Shown: positions 8,966 through 18,034, counted from the stretch's first letter. The stretch: DNA of 64,000 bases from Bacteroidales bacterium (GCA_017449525.1 JAFTFL010000018.1:173526-237525), one strand, 5' to 3'. The notes: generated by a model not told the origin, from the letters alone. Program-made: numbers and translations.

Positions 8966-9080
8966 TGCCGTACGACACCTCCATTAAATGCCGTACAGCA
9001 TCGTGCCCTATGTCGTACAGCATAGGCTGCTATGCTGTACGGCATGAGGCCTTCTGCCGTACGGCACCCGAACCGATTTC
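8966..9080. repeat. 22-bp-period palindrome array A (5 units)
   Basis: Five copies of a GYCGTACRGC-type palindrome have their central GTAC at 8970, 8993, 9015, 9037 and 9059, so spacings are 23, 22, 22 and 22 bp. The 14-mer ATGCCGTACAGCAT occurs at 8988-9001 and, inverted, at 9032-9045. Sequence between palindromes varies. The array lies between two divergent genes, upstream of the promoter at 9240. It belongs to a family with the arrays at about 28.4, 37.6 and 55.3 kb. Confidence 0.85.
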
Positions 9081-9239
9081 ACAATAATATCATTATCAGT
9101 ACTATTACACAAATATACCACACCCTCTTCTCCTCCACCCACCCTTCGGTAGGGCTAAAGCATGGCCACACGGCACAACTCCTATCCCCACATGAAGGCC
9201 TGTATACGGGCAGATGCAGTGTATATAATAAAATTTCCG

Positions 9240-9247
9240 TATCTTTG
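9240..9247 (+). promoter_or_regulatory. Bacteroidota -7 box (TATCTTTG) before Omp28-like gene
   Basis: TATCTTTG lies 30 bp before the ATG at 9277, which places the transcription start only some 20 nt from the start codon. The -33 region is weak. Confidence 0.6.
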
Positions 9248-9276
9248 CGCAGCAGAATACCTCAATATTCAAACAC

Positions 9277-10713
9277 ATGATGAAACACATTTTACTTCTT
9301 CTCCTGGCCGTCAGCCTAACCTTCGCCACGGCTGCACAGACCGATTCCAACCGCGCCGAGCTGAGCAAAATGACAGTGCCACAATACATAGAGCAGGGCA
9401 GCACTGGTGGGCGCGTATCGGTAACCATCACCAACACAGGCATCAAACAGCTTCTCTCGTTCTGCGTCCGCATTACCATCGACGGGCAAGAGGGCAGTGG
9501 TCCTGTGCATGTAACAGGCTTGGACAGCCGCAACCTCACCAATGGCAAAGCCTATCGGTTCAGCATCGGTTACCCCTTGCCGTCGACCGACCTGGGCTAC
9601 CACACGGCCGAGATAACGCTGACCAACATCAACGACAACGGAGACACGGCCTCCATCCTATCGCAACTCAGTGAGTCGTACTACGTTTACGACCCAGCTA
9701 TCACTGTGCCGCGCACCACTCTCATTGAGCAATTCACCGGCTACTCGTGCCCCAACTGCCCTCCGGGCGAAGAGAGGATGAAGAATGCCACACGCACCTA
9801 CAAGGACATCATCTGGATTACCCACCATGCAGGCTATGGCAATGACCCCCTCAATAGCACAGCCAGCCAAGCTGCCACGTTCTTCTTCAACAACGATGGC
9901 AGTACGTATGCACCAGCCTACATGTACAATCGCTACCAAGTAAATCAAAACAATCCAGGCCCCGTTACCCATGTATACACCAGTCCGACCGACATCCGCG
10001 CCGAGATTAACGTAGCGCGTAACCTCCCCGCCTTCGTAACATTGGGCTTCACCGACGTGGCCTTCGACACCGCCACCCGACACTACGTGGGCCACATCAG
10101 CGGACGTTTCCTCTCCATGGCGCCCTACACACGCTCCACCCGCGTGATGCTCTACCTCGTGGAGGACAGCATCAACATGCGCCAAGCCGACAACTCGTCG
10201 GGCTCCGCCATTTGGATATCCCCCTACTACCACATGCGCACCGTGCGCGAAGCCCCATTCGGTACGTGGGGCAAGACTTTTGCAGTGGACGAGGAGGGCT
10301 ACTTCAACATTGCCTTTGACGAAGAGATGTCTGCCGACTACGACTACACCCAGTGCCGCCTTGTCGCATTCCTCTACAAGTACCACTCCACCAATGCCAA
10401 CGACTGCACCGTACTGCAAAGTGCCACCACTGGTAATCTGAACCACCCCAAGCTGAGCATTGACCGCGTGGGCAGCGACATCCATCTGGACTTCTACCCC
10501 AACCCCGCCACCACCGCCATTCATCTGCAAAGCGACGAAGGCATGACGCTCGTGCAACTGATAGACATGCGCGGACGCGAAGTCATCCACAGCCGTCCGG
10601 CCGACGCCCTCAGCACCTCCATCAGCACCCACAACGTGGCGGCAGGCATCTACCTGCTGCGCATCACCACCGCCACAGGCGTAACGACCAAGCGCATCAC
10701 GGTAACCCACTAA
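9277..10713 (+). CDS. Omp28-like secreted protein with T9SS sorting domain
   Basis: The 478-residue protein has a Sec signal peptide (residues 1-20, cleavage near T-A-A-Q-T), a beta-rich domain, then the Omp28-type segment L-I-E-Q-F-T-G-Y-S-C-P-N-C-P-P-G (149-164) with C158/C161 in a thioredoxin-like setting. It ends with a type A T9SS C-terminal domain from about 403 (D-F-Y-P-N-P-A-T-T ... G-I-Y-L-L-R-I ... K-R-I-T-V-T-H), so it should cross the outer membrane and be anchored at or released from the surface. Related proteins are called Omp28 or surface lipoprotein; the biochemical role is not known. It is followed by a strong terminator. Confidence 0.87.
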   Translation: MMKHILLLLLAVSLTFATAAQTDSNRAELSKMTVPQYIEQGSTGGRVSVTITNTGIKQLLSFCVRITIDGQEGSGPVHVTGLDSRNLTNGKAYRFSIGYPLPSTDLGYHTAEITLTNINDNGDTASILSQLSESYYVYDPAITVPRTTLIEQFTGYSCPNCPPGEERMKNATRTYKDIIWITHHAGYGNDPLNSTASQAATFFFNNDGSTYAPAYMYNRYQVNQNNPGPVTHVYTSPTDIRAEINVARNLPAFVTLGFTDVAFDTATRHYVGHISGRFLSMAPYTRSTRVMLYLVEDSINMRQADNSSGSAIWISPYYHMRTVREAPFGTWGKTFAVDEEGYFNIAFDEEMSADYDYTQCRLVAFLYKYHSTNANDCTVLQSATTGNLNHPKLSIDRVGSDIHLDFYPNPATTAIHLQSDEGMTLVQLIDMRGREVIHSRPADALSTSISTHNVAAGIYLLRITTATGVTTKRITVTH

Positions 10714-10755
10714 AAGTGCCGAACCGCCCACGGCACGCACCGCAGCCATACAAAT

Positions 10756-10801
10756 AGCGAGGGGGCATACATCGGCCGATGCACGCCCCCTCGCTGTTTT
10801 T
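10756..10801 (+). terminator. Intrinsic terminator after Omp28-like gene
   Basis: An AGCGAGGGGGC / GCCCCCTCGCT perfect stem is followed by GTTTTT, 43 bp after the stop at 10713 and ahead of the convergent membrane-protein gene. Confidence 0.85.
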
Positions 10802-10815
10802 CACCATACCGTACG

Positions 10816-12039
10816 CTACCGCAACTTTCGCAGCCGAGCCCAATCTACCAGAGAGCCCACTGCCAGCAGCAATCCTGCTGCCGTTATCATCTGCAGCCGA
10901 TAGGTGAACCACGCATGCTCGTAGCTGTGGTCGGCCACTACCCAATACCACACGTAGGGCATCACCGACACCACAAGCTGCAGCACCGCAGTCGGCCACC
11001 CCTCACGCCGAAAACGCCAGATGGCCAGCCCCACCAGCACTACCAGCAGCACCGTAATCAATCCCAGCGGCAGCAGTTCGGCATTGGCCGCCACCGCGTC
11101 GAACCGCGAGAAGTCGGGCATAGTGGAGGCACGGTAGCCCACTGCCGAGGAGGCATCGGACACCACGTGGTGGCGCGTCGTGGCCGAAGCCAAGAGCCAT
11201 TTACTCACCCAGGTACCCCCATAGGCAGCGCACCACAACAGGCCGCACCTCGCTATCTGTCGCAGCCCACGCCGAAGCACTTGCTGCGACTCGCGACCCT
11301 CCTTCAGCACCACGACCAACAGGGGTAGCCCCAACGTCAGCAGGGGAATAGTCAGCAGGTCGAAGAACGCCGTCAACGCACCCAACACAAAGAAGACCTC
11401 CTCTGCAGGACGTCCAACTTCGGCTCGTTGGCACACCGCCATCACGCCGCACAGGGCTATCCATAGCACTGGCACAAACTGAATGGAGAACTCCATCACA
11501 AAGAGGTACATCACTGCGAGCCCCACGGTCATCAGCACCGCCACCCATTCTCCGAACGTCCTGCGCAAAGCCAACGCCATCAGCAGGAGCAACAACATGG
11601 AAACGACGTAAAAGAGGTGTCGGAGCGTCTTGTAGGAAGCCAGCAACAGCAGGTAGCGCATTAGGAATGTGTTTCCATGCCAGTAGCGTGGATAAGCGAC
11701 GGTGCCATGCGGCACACCATCAACCACCTTCCTAAGCAACAGTGTCTGCGCATCCATACTGGAAAACCTTACGGGTGCCATCATCGACAGCCACAGACTG
11801 TCGCTGCTACAAAACCAGGCCTGCTGCAGGATGAGGGCATCGGTGAAGTTGTCCATGATGGTCTGCTTCTGCGGCATGACAGCGCGCGGATAGTCGTCCA
11901 TCAAATCGCCGTATGCCACAGAACGGGCTATATTCTTGTGAACAACACGATTGGGAAGCAAACAGGACACACCTGCAAAGAGCAGGAAGCCTGCTATCAT
12001 AGCCACGAAGAGGAACAGGTAGTGGCGCAGTGTCTTCAT
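10816..12039 (-). CDS. Multi-pass membrane protein, possible lipid-linked sugar transferase
   Basis: The 407-residue protein has roughly ten hydrophobic segments and a periplasmic-looking loop with Y-P-R-Y-W-H-G-N-T-F-L-M-R-Y-L-L at about residue 118. Similar RYWHG segments occur, as I recall, in poorly characterised GtrII-like membrane proteins encoded beside DPM-type glycosyltransferases. Its ATG overlaps the stop of the GT2 gene by 4 bp, so the two are translationally coupled. The inferred role is to use the polyprenyl-phosphate sugar made by the GT2 enzyme to decorate a surface glycan. No catalytic residues can be assigned with certainty. Confidence 0.7.
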   Translation of the reverse strand: MKTLRHYLFLFVAMIAGFLLFAGVSCLLPNRVVHKNIARSVAYGDLMDDYPRAVMPQKQTIMDNFTDALILQQAWFCSSDSLWLSMMAPVRFSSMDAQTLLLRKVVDGVPHGTVAYPRYWHGNTFLMRYLLLLASYKTLRHLFYVVSMLLLLLMALALRRTFGEWVAVLMTVGLAVMYLFVMEFSIQFVPVLWIALCGVMAVCQRAEVGRPAEEVFFVLGALTAFFDLLTIPLLTLGLPLLVVVLKEGRESQQVLRRGLRQIARCGLLWCAAYGGTWVSKWLLASATTRHHVVSDASSAVGYRASTMPDFSRFDAVAANAELLPLGLITVLLVVLVGLAIWRFRREGWPTAVLQLVVSVMPYVWYWVVADHSYEHAWFTYRLQMITAAGLLLAVGSLVDWARLRKLR

Positions 12040-12983
12040 GGGCGAGTCCTTTCGTCCTGCTGCTCAAAGCGAATGCGCTGCAGCTCATATTGCCTGCGGT
12101 CTTTGCTCACCATCACATCGAGACAGAGCCCCGTAAACAACGACTGCAGGGCTGCCAGACCACAAAAGAGCGACACAAACAGTGTGGGAAAACGCGGCAC
12201 CAGCCCCGTATGGAAATACTCAACAAGTACGGGCGTAAGGAATGCCACCATGGCCACAAACAGCAGTGCCGCAAGCCATCCGAAGAAACGCATGGGGCGA
12301 TACTCCTTGAACAACGACGCTATGGTGCGCAGCACCCGCAGTCCATCGCTGAAGGTATTGAGCTTGGATTGGCTGCCAGCTGGGCGATCGGTGTAGACCA
12401 CTGGTACTTCCTGTAGGAGGAAACGCTTGTCGAGCGCATGCACCGTCATTTCGGTCTCAATCTCAAAAGCCGACGACATGACGGGAAATAGTTTGACGAA
12501 GGGACGGCTGAACGCCCGGTAGCCCGTCATAATGTCGTGGATGTCGGTATGCCACAGCCTGCAAATCAAGCTACGCACCAGTCGGTTGCCGAAGCCGTGA
12601 AAGGGGCGCTTGTTCTCCTCGAAATAGGTAGACGAGAGGCGGTCGCCAACCACCATATCCACGCCGTGCTGCAGCACCAACTCCACCATGCGTGGCGCAT
12701 CGGCCGCCGGGTAGGTGGCATCGCCATCGACAAGCACAAAGCAGTCGGCCTCCACCTCACGGAACATGCGGCGGATGACGTTGCCTTTGCCCTGCAACGG
12801 CTCGCTGCGGACGATGGCACCCGCCTCACGTGCCAACTCGGCCGTGTTGTCGGTAGAACAATTGTCGTACACATAGATGTCGGCTTGCGGTAGGGCCTGC
12901 CTAAAATCGGCCACCACCGCAGCTACCGTAGCTGCCTCGTTGTAACAAGGAATCAGCACGGCAACTCGATTGGAAGAGAACAT
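12036..12983 (-). CDS. GT2 family glycosyltransferase, polyprenyl-phosphate sugar synthase type
   Basis: The 315-residue protein has a GT-A fold: A-V-L-I-P-C-Y-N-E-A at the start, D40-N-C-S-T-D-N-T, and the metal-binding D86-G-D88. The later segment G-Y-R-A-F-S-R-P-F-V-K is typical of DPM1/GtrB-like enzymes. Two predicted C-terminal transmembrane helices (about 245-300) match GtrB-like synthases that load a sugar from a nucleotide donor onto undecaprenyl phosphate. It overlaps the downstream membrane-protein gene by 4 bp, which fits a two-gene glycosylation module. The sugar is not predictable. Confidence 0.87.
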   Translation of the reverse strand: MFSSNRVAVLIPCYNEAATVAAVVADFRQALPQADIYVYDNCSTDNTAELAREAGAIVRSEPLQGKGNVIRRMFREVEADCFVLVDGDATYPAADAPRMVELVLQHGVDMVVGDRLSSTYFEENKRPFHGFGNRLVRSLICRLWHTDIHDIMTGYRAFSRPFVKLFPVMSSAFEIETEMTVHALDKRFLLQEVPVVYTDRPAGSQSKLNTFSDGLRVLRTIASLFKEYRPMRFFGWLAALLFVAMVAFLTPVLVEYFHTGLVPRFPTLFVSLFCGLAALQSLFTGLCLDVMVSKDRRQYELQRIRFEQQDERTRP

Positions 12984-13079
12984 CAGGGGAAGTTTTTATG
13001 AGGAAACGAGGCTGCACCGCAGTGCAACATTCACACCGCGCCCACCACTCGAACCGAGCGGCAGACGCAGGGGAAAAAC

Positions 13080-13841
13080 TCAATCGGTGTAGTAGGTCAG
13101 GGTACGCTCCACTACTTTGAATAGTTCTGCACCCGAGGAAGTGATGTGGTAAACGTATTGGCGAGTCCAGTTGCGGTACTCGTCAAACTCATAGGTAAAC
13201 ACAAGGTGCTGATGCAACGACTCAAGGTGATAAGTACATTGGTCAATGAGGTTGCCCTCCGTGTCGTAACGCATCCGCTCTGTAAAGCGATAGGAATCTT
13301 CGGCAGACTCGAAGTGGTCAATCTCGATACAATTACCATATCGGTCGTAGCGGTGATCGGTGCGATAGACCACATTCTTGTCGGCATCGTATACCAGATG
13401 TTGCACCATATTGCAATCGTCGTCGTAGAAAGACTCTTCCATAAAACTGGTAGAGTCCATCACGCCAAAGACATCGGCCGTGATGGCGTGGCGGCGCAAG
13501 TCGCGCATGTAAGAGGTCTCTAAAATCAACTGTTCGGTAGAAAGCTGGATTCTGACGTCGCGGCTGAGCAATCCCATACTGTCGTACTTGTAATCCACTC
13601 GGACAGTAGGGTTATAGAACGTGTCAAACACCACTATATGATCAAAGTTGCCGACCCCATTGAACACGTATTCGCACGGGGTACCGTTGATGTGGCCATG
13701 AAGTCCACGAGTGGTTTCGCGCATGGAGTGTACATAACCACGTAGGTTAAGCGTATGCCCGTCGTTGTAGCACGGTTGGGCAAAGAGTGAAATTAATGAA
13801 GAGGAAATAGTAAACAACAGCAGCAGAAGATGTTTTCTCAT
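13080..13841 (-). CDS. Secreted protein with YD-like motifs, unknown function
   Basis: I start at the ATG at 13841, which gives a signal peptide (M-R-K-H-L-L-L-L-L-F-T-I ... L-F-A-Q) and lies just after a -7 box; the longer in-frame extension to 14078 runs through the promoter. The 253-residue protein contains repeated strand-turn motifs such as Y-D-S-M-G-L-L, Y-D-A-D-K-N-V-V-Y, Y-D-R-Y-G-N-C and Y-D-T-E-G-N-L, reminiscent of YD/RHS-type repeats but without an RHS core. It is probably periplasmic or surface-exposed. No enzymatic residues are apparent. Confidence 0.7.
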   Translation of the reverse strand: MRKHLLLLLFTISSSLISLFAQPCYNDGHTLNLRGYVHSMRETTRGLHGHINGTPCEYVFNGVGNFDHIVVFDTFYNPTVRVDYKYDSMGLLSRDVRIQLSTEQLILETSYMRDLRRHAITADVFGVMDSTSFMEESFYDDDCNMVQHLVYDADKNVVYRTDHRYDRYGNCIEIDHFESAEDSYRFTERMRYDTEGNLIDQCTYHLESLHQHLVFTYEFDEYRNWTRQYVYHITSSGAELFKVVERTLTYYTD

Positions 13842-13866
13842 AGTTGCATTCTCCGTATTGAAGGCG

Positions 13867-13874
13867 CAAAGATA
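13867..13874 (-). promoter_or_regulatory. Bacteroidota -7 box for the YD-motif protein gene
   Basis: Reads TATCTTTG on the minus strand, 26 bp before the ATG at 13841. With the box at 14014 it forms a divergent promoter pair. Confidence 0.6.
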
Positions 13875-14013
13875 CGGAGAATATTCCGTTCTGCCAACAC
13901 CCACACGCAGTTGGGCGACACACGACGACCGCATCAACGAGCAGGAAGCGAGCGAAGGGGACTCTGCATACCGACCATCCACCCTGATGCGCACCACGTT
14001 GGAGAAAAAGGCG

Positions 14014-14021
14014 TACCTTTG
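14014..14021 (+). promoter_or_regulatory. Bacteroidota -7 box before radA
   Basis: TACCTTTG lies 85 bp before the ATG chosen for radA at 14106. Confidence 0.5.
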
Positions 14022-14105
14022 CAGAGGTGAGCAGGCGACGTGATGCGACCCATGCCGCACACAACCTACTGTACACAAGAACCAAAAGCAGCGATTATAA
14101 TCATC

Positions 14106-15473
14106 ATGGCCAAAAGCAAATCATACTACTACTGCAGTCAATGTGGCTACCGCTCCGCCTCTTGGCTGGGACGTTGCCCTGAGTGTGGAACTTGGAACTC
14201 CATGGAGGAAGAGGTGGTGCGGGCGGCTTCAGCCAGCGCAGCCGCAAGCGTGCGAGCCACAGGTAGCACATCGGTGCCGCATCTGCTGCACGAAGTAACC
14301 TACAGCCAACAAGAACGCATTGCCACCCACAGTGCCGAGTTGGACCGAGTGCTGGGGGGTGGCTTGGTACCTGGCTCACTGCTTTTGATAGGTGGTGAGC
14401 CTGGCATAGGCAAGAGTACACTGCTGCTGCAGACGGCCATGTCTATCAAAGACCGCACTGTATTCTACGTCAGTGGCGAGGAGAGTGAACAACAAATACG
14501 GATGCGCGCAGAGCGCGTAGGGCTGCACTCCGACCGCTGCTATGTGTTGGCCGAGACTGTTACCGACCGCATCTTTGAACATGTAAACACTGTGCAGCCC
14601 GACATATTGATAATAGACTCCATACAGACTATGAGCACCGAGAGTATCGACTCGTCGGCAGGTAGCATATCGCAAATCAGAGAATGCACTACGGAGTTTC
14701 AACGCTACGCCAAGTCGAGCGGTGTACCTGTACTACTCATTGGACACATCACCAAAGATGGTTCGCTGGCTGGGCCGAAGGTGATGGAGCACATCGTAGA
14801 CTGCGTGTTGCAGTTTGAAGGCGACCGCAACTACGGCTATCGCCTACTGAGGACACTCAAGAACCGCTTCGGCTCAACGGCTGAAATAGGCATCTTTGAG
14901 ATGGTGGGCTCTGGGCTGCGCGAGGTGGCCAACCCGTCGGAATTTCTCCTCTCCCATCGAGACGAGCAACTGAGCGGTACGGCTGTTTGCGCTACACTCG
15001 AGGGTGCACGCGCCCTTCTCATAGAGGTGCAAGCCCTGGTGAGCAGTGCCGTCTACGGCACCCCGCAGCGAAGCGCCAACGGTTTCGACTTCCGTAGACT
15101 CTCCATGCTCTTGGCAGTACTGGAGAAGCGCTGCAACTTCAAACTGGGAGCCAAGGATGTATTCCTCAATATTGCAGGGGGCATGCGGGTATCGGACCCC
15201 GCCATTGACCTGGCCGTCGTATGTGCCATCCTGTCGTCGAACGTCGACATACCCATCAGTGCACAAGACTGTTTTGCTGCCGAGATGGGACTAACAGGCG
15301 AGGTGCGCCCCGTGGCACGCCTCGAACAGCGTATTGCAGAAGCCGACAGGCTGGGCTACGAACGCATTTTTGTGTCGAAGTATGGACTAAAAGGCGTTGA
15401 CCTCAAACGGTTCCACATTGAAGTGGTAGCACTCAGTGTCGTGGAGGATGCCTTCCGACAACTCTTCGCTTAA
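14106..15473 (+). CDS. radA: DNA repair protein RadA (Sms)
   Basis: RadA is a RecA-like ATPase that helps branch migration in recombinational repair. I start at the ATG at 14106 (M-A-K-S-K-S-Y-Y-Y-C) since family members begin just before the zinc finger. The 455-residue protein has the four-cysteine zinc finger C10/C13/C24/C27, Walker A G-G-E-P-G-I-G-K-S-T (96-105), the hallmark K-N-R-F-G (252-256), and a C-terminal Lon-protease-like domain. Length and order of domains are normal. It is convergent with the ThrE-like gene. Confidence 0.96.
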   Translation: MAKSKSYYYCSQCGYRSASWLGRCPECGTWNSMEEEVVRAASASAAASVRATGSTSVPHLLHEVTYSQQERIATHSAELDRVLGGGLVPGSLLLIGGEPGIGKSTLLLQTAMSIKDRTVFYVSGEESEQQIRMRAERVGLHSDRCYVLAETVTDRIFEHVNTVQPDILIIDSIQTMSTESIDSSAGSISQIRECTTEFQRYAKSSGVPVLLIGHITKDGSLAGPKVMEHIVDCVLQFEGDRNYGYRLLRTLKNRFGSTAEIGIFEMVGSGLREVANPSEFLLSHRDEQLSGTAVCATLEGARALLIEVQALVSSAVYGTPQRSANGFDFRRLSMLLAVLEKRCNFKLGAKDVFLNIAGGMRVSDPAIDLAVVCAILSSNVDIPISAQDCFAAEMGLTGEVRPVARLEQRIAEADRLGYERIFVSKYGLKGVDLKRFHIEVVALSVVEDAFRQLFA

Positions 15474-15510
15474 GCGACTGCGAATCTATATTCAATCTTG
15501 GCTGGTTGCA

Positions 15511-16782
15511 CTACGACGTATGCAACTTCCTGCGCAAGCTACGCTTGTGCGCTCGGCGACCGTACAGTTCATAGGCCAAAATAATACCCAAAGCTATAGC
15601 TACCGTAATCTTCACCGCCAGGAAACCTGTGCTGACAGCCTGGACAAGATGGCCTGCCACCAGATGATAGGATGTCCAAAAGATGCCGGCTCCAGGCACC
15701 AATGGAAAGATGCCGCAGATGAGAAACACCGTTACTGGACACTTGCGCCAGACGGCTTGCAGCCGCGATACCATAGCGACTACGGTGGCCGAAACAACAG
15801 TAGCCTCCACCACCGTCAGATGGGCAGACCGCGTAAGGAGTAGATAGACTGCCCAACCCACTGCTCCACACACACCACAGTCAACATAGTAACGGCGAGG
15901 AACCCCGAAGAGCACCGCAAAACCAGCCGTACCAATCAGCGCAGCAAGTACCTGGACAACGCCGCGCGAAGTGAAGGCATCAACCGTCATCGAACTCAGT
16001 TCTACCAAGCCTCCAGTCAACCGCGCATCGAGCATCAGTGCGAGGCATAAACCCAAAGCTATACAGAAAAAGATGAGCATGGCGTCGAGAAGCCGCGTTG
16101 TTCCTGCAATATAGTCCTCGTTGGCGAGGTCGCGTATGCCATTGGTAAACGGCACTCCTGGCACCAGAGCTATAAGGGTGCCGATGATGATATTGCTCAG
16201 GTGGTCGCCCACCCCACAACGATACAAGCAAAGACACGAAAGGGATGCTATCAAGCCTCCCAACACATTGGAGGCTATGCGCGAAAGATATGGGGTCGAG
16301 ACAAAAGAGACAAAGCAGGCCAATACCAAGCCTGCCACGAGGGATGCAAAACAGTCGGTCATGCTACCACCGAAGAGTAGGCAAAAAGCAGCCCCACCAA
16401 TGGAAGAACCCAACACCTGTTCCCAGTTGGGCTTGCGCTTCATCGTACGGATAGAGTCCAAACGGTGGCGCGCTTCAGCCAGCGGAATGTCGAACTCAAT
16501 CACCTCGCGAGAGAGCTGGTTAACCGCGACTACCTTGTCGAGACTGGTGCCCTTAATAGGGATAAAGCTGGCGCGCGCATAGTCTTGTCCCGTTGCAATA
16601 ATGCCGTTGCTCAGCACGAAGAAACTGTCATCCTCTGCACCGTAGTGGTGTGCGATGCGCGACATAGTTTCCTCCACACGCGCTATTTCTGCTCCGTTTT
16701 CGAGAAGTGTGCGACCCGCGTTGCCCGCCAAGTCCAAGATGTCTCGATTGGTCTCCATGCGTTCCATACGGTTGGAAAACAC
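15511..16782 (-). CDS. Threonine/serine exporter family protein (ThrE-like, two modules)
   Basis: The 423-residue membrane protein joins the N-terminal ThrE module (PF06738 type; motif L-E-N-G-A-E-I-A-R-V-E-E-T and the segment V-P-G-V-P-F-T-N-G-I-R-D-L) to the second module (PF12821 type; F-P-L-V-P-G-A-G-I-F at about 355). In some bacteria these are separate genes; here they are one chain. About ten transmembrane helices are expected. ThrE exports threonine and serine in Corynebacterium; that substrate is only inferred here. It begins 4 bp after the U32 gene and appears to be the last gene of a three-gene operon. Confidence 0.88.
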   Translation of the reverse strand: MFSNRMERMETNRDILDLAGNAGRTLLENGAEIARVEETMSRIAHHYGAEDDSFFVLSNGIIATGQDYARASFIPIKGTSLDKVVAVNQLSREVIEFDIPLAEARHRLDSIRTMKRKPNWEQVLGSSIGGAAFCLLFGGSMTDCFASLVAGLVLACFVSFVSTPYLSRIASNVLGGLIASLSCLCLYRCGVGDHLSNIIIGTLIALVPGVPFTNGIRDLANEDYIAGTTRLLDAMLIFFCIALGLCLALMLDARLTGGLVELSSMTVDAFTSRGVVQVLAALIGTAGFAVLFGVPRRYYVDCGVCGAVGWAVYLLLTRSAHLTVVEATVVSATVVAMVSRLQAVWRKCPVTVFLICGIFPLVPGAGIFWTSYHLVAGHLVQAVSTGFLAVKITVAIALGIILAYELYGRRAHKRSLRRKLHTS

Positions 16783-16786
16783 GTCC

Positions 16787-18034
16787 TCAGTAGAGGTCAG
16801 GGATTGATACTACCTTATAGAATTTGTCGCCACGATGCAGTGGCTCGGAGGTGCGAATACTAAAAAGGTCGCCTTGATGTACACTGTCGACAGGGCCATC
16901 ATCAAGGCGAAGTTCGTCGACAGTAGCAGAATACACACCTGTGGTCTGCCCGATAACCATCAACTGGTCGCCGACGGAGAGGGTCTCAGCCGTTTCCAAA
17001 CGAAACTCCGCCACCTGAATACGAGCGAAGAAGTTCGTCACCCGTCCTAAGTAAACCTTAGTCTCCGTAGCCTGCGAGCCGTAGCGCTTGGTCCACTCAC
17101 CCATGGTACGTCCGAGGTAATAGCCATCCCAAAAGCCACGATTGAACACAGTGGATAATCGCTGGTTCCAGTCGGCTATTCGTTCGGGAGTGTAGGTATT
17201 GGTGGCTATAGCATCCAGTGCCTCGCGGTAGCACTCCACCACAACCTTAACGTAGTCCGCACTGCGTCCACGTCCTTCAATCTTCAATACACGGATGCCT
17301 GCTTGAACCATCTTATCCAAAAAGTCGATAGTCTTCAAGTCCTTGGGCGACATGATATATTTACCATCCACTTCGAGTTCTGTACCCGTCTCGAGGTCGC
17401 GCACCAAATATCCACGGCGACACAACTGCAAACACCGTCCACGATTGGCACTGGCATTGGCGTTGTCGAGGCTCAAATAACACTTACCCGACACCGCCAT
17501 GCATAGGGCACCGTGGGCAAAAGTCTCGATGCGGACAAGTTGGCCACTGGGACCACAAATGTGTTCTCGTTGAATGGTCTCCACTATATCGGCCACTTGG
17601 CGGAGCGAAAGCTCGCGCGCCGTAACCATCACATCAGCATATTGGGCAAAGAAACGCACCGCCTCGACATTGCTGATATTAGCCTGGGTGGAAATATGGA
17701 CCTCCATACCCACCGACCGAGCGTAGGCTATGACAGCAAAATCGCTAGCAATGATAGCCGACACTCCCGCTTGCATGGCGCGGTCAACCAAAGAACGCAT
17801 GTCGGCCATTTCATGGTCATAGATGATTGTATTGAGTGTAAGATAGGTGCGTAATCCATGCTCGCGACAGCGTGCGCAGATGTTGTCGATGTCATCGAGC
17901 GTGAAATTCACAGCCGACCGAGAGCGCATGTTCAGAGCGCCCACCCCGAAGTAGACCGAGTCGGCCTCTGCTTGTATGGCCGCTGCGAGGCTCTCATAAG
18001 AGCCTACTGGCGCCATGATTTCGATAGGATGCAT
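16787..18034 (-). CDS. U32 family protein, TrhP-like tRNA hydroxylation factor
   Basis: The 415-residue protein starts I-E-I-M-A-P-V-G-S-Y-E-S-L-A-A-A-I and contains the U32 signature E-x-F-x-x-G-A-L-C-x4-G-x-C-x-L-S, with further cysteines in R-G-R-C-L-Q-L-C that would complete an iron-sulfur cluster site. Members long called collagenase-like peptidases are now known to act mainly in RNA modification (TrhP/YegQ: 5-hydroxyuridine at tRNA wobble position; RlhA: 23S rRNA). Length fits TrhP rather than the longer RlhA. The assignment to TrhP is an inference. It lies 8 bp after a secreted hydrolase gene and 4 bp before the ThrE-like gene. Confidence 0.85.
   Translation of the reverse strand: MHPIEIMAPVGSYESLAAAIQAEADSVYFGVGALNMRSRSAVNFTLDDIDNICARCREHGLRTYLTLNTIIYDHEMADMRSLVDRAMQAGVSAIIASDFAVIAYARSVGMEVHISTQANISNVEAVRFFAQYADVMVTARELSLRQVADIVETIQREHICGPSGQLVRIETFAHGALCMAVSGKCYLSLDNANASANRGRCLQLCRRGYLVRDLETGTELEVDGKYIMSPKDLKTIDFLDKMVQAGIRVLKIEGRGRSADYVKVVVECYREALDAIATNTYTPERIADWNQRLSTVFNRGFWDGYYLGRTMGEWTKRYGSQATETKVYLGRVTNFFARIQVAEFRLETAETLSVGDQLMVIGQTTGVYSATVDELRLDDGPVDSVHQGDLFSIRTSEPLHRGDKFYKVVSIPDLY

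Noticed and set aside
8966-9080. Palindrome arrays considered as CRISPR
   Set aside because: The period is 22 bp with a 10-14 bp repeat and about 8 bp between; CRISPR needs longer repeats and spacers, and no cas gene is present.
9658-10749. Open frame of 363 codons on the minus strand
   Set aside because: Antisense to the Omp28-like T9SS gene; Gly/Val-rich composition is a product of the codon pattern of the real gene.
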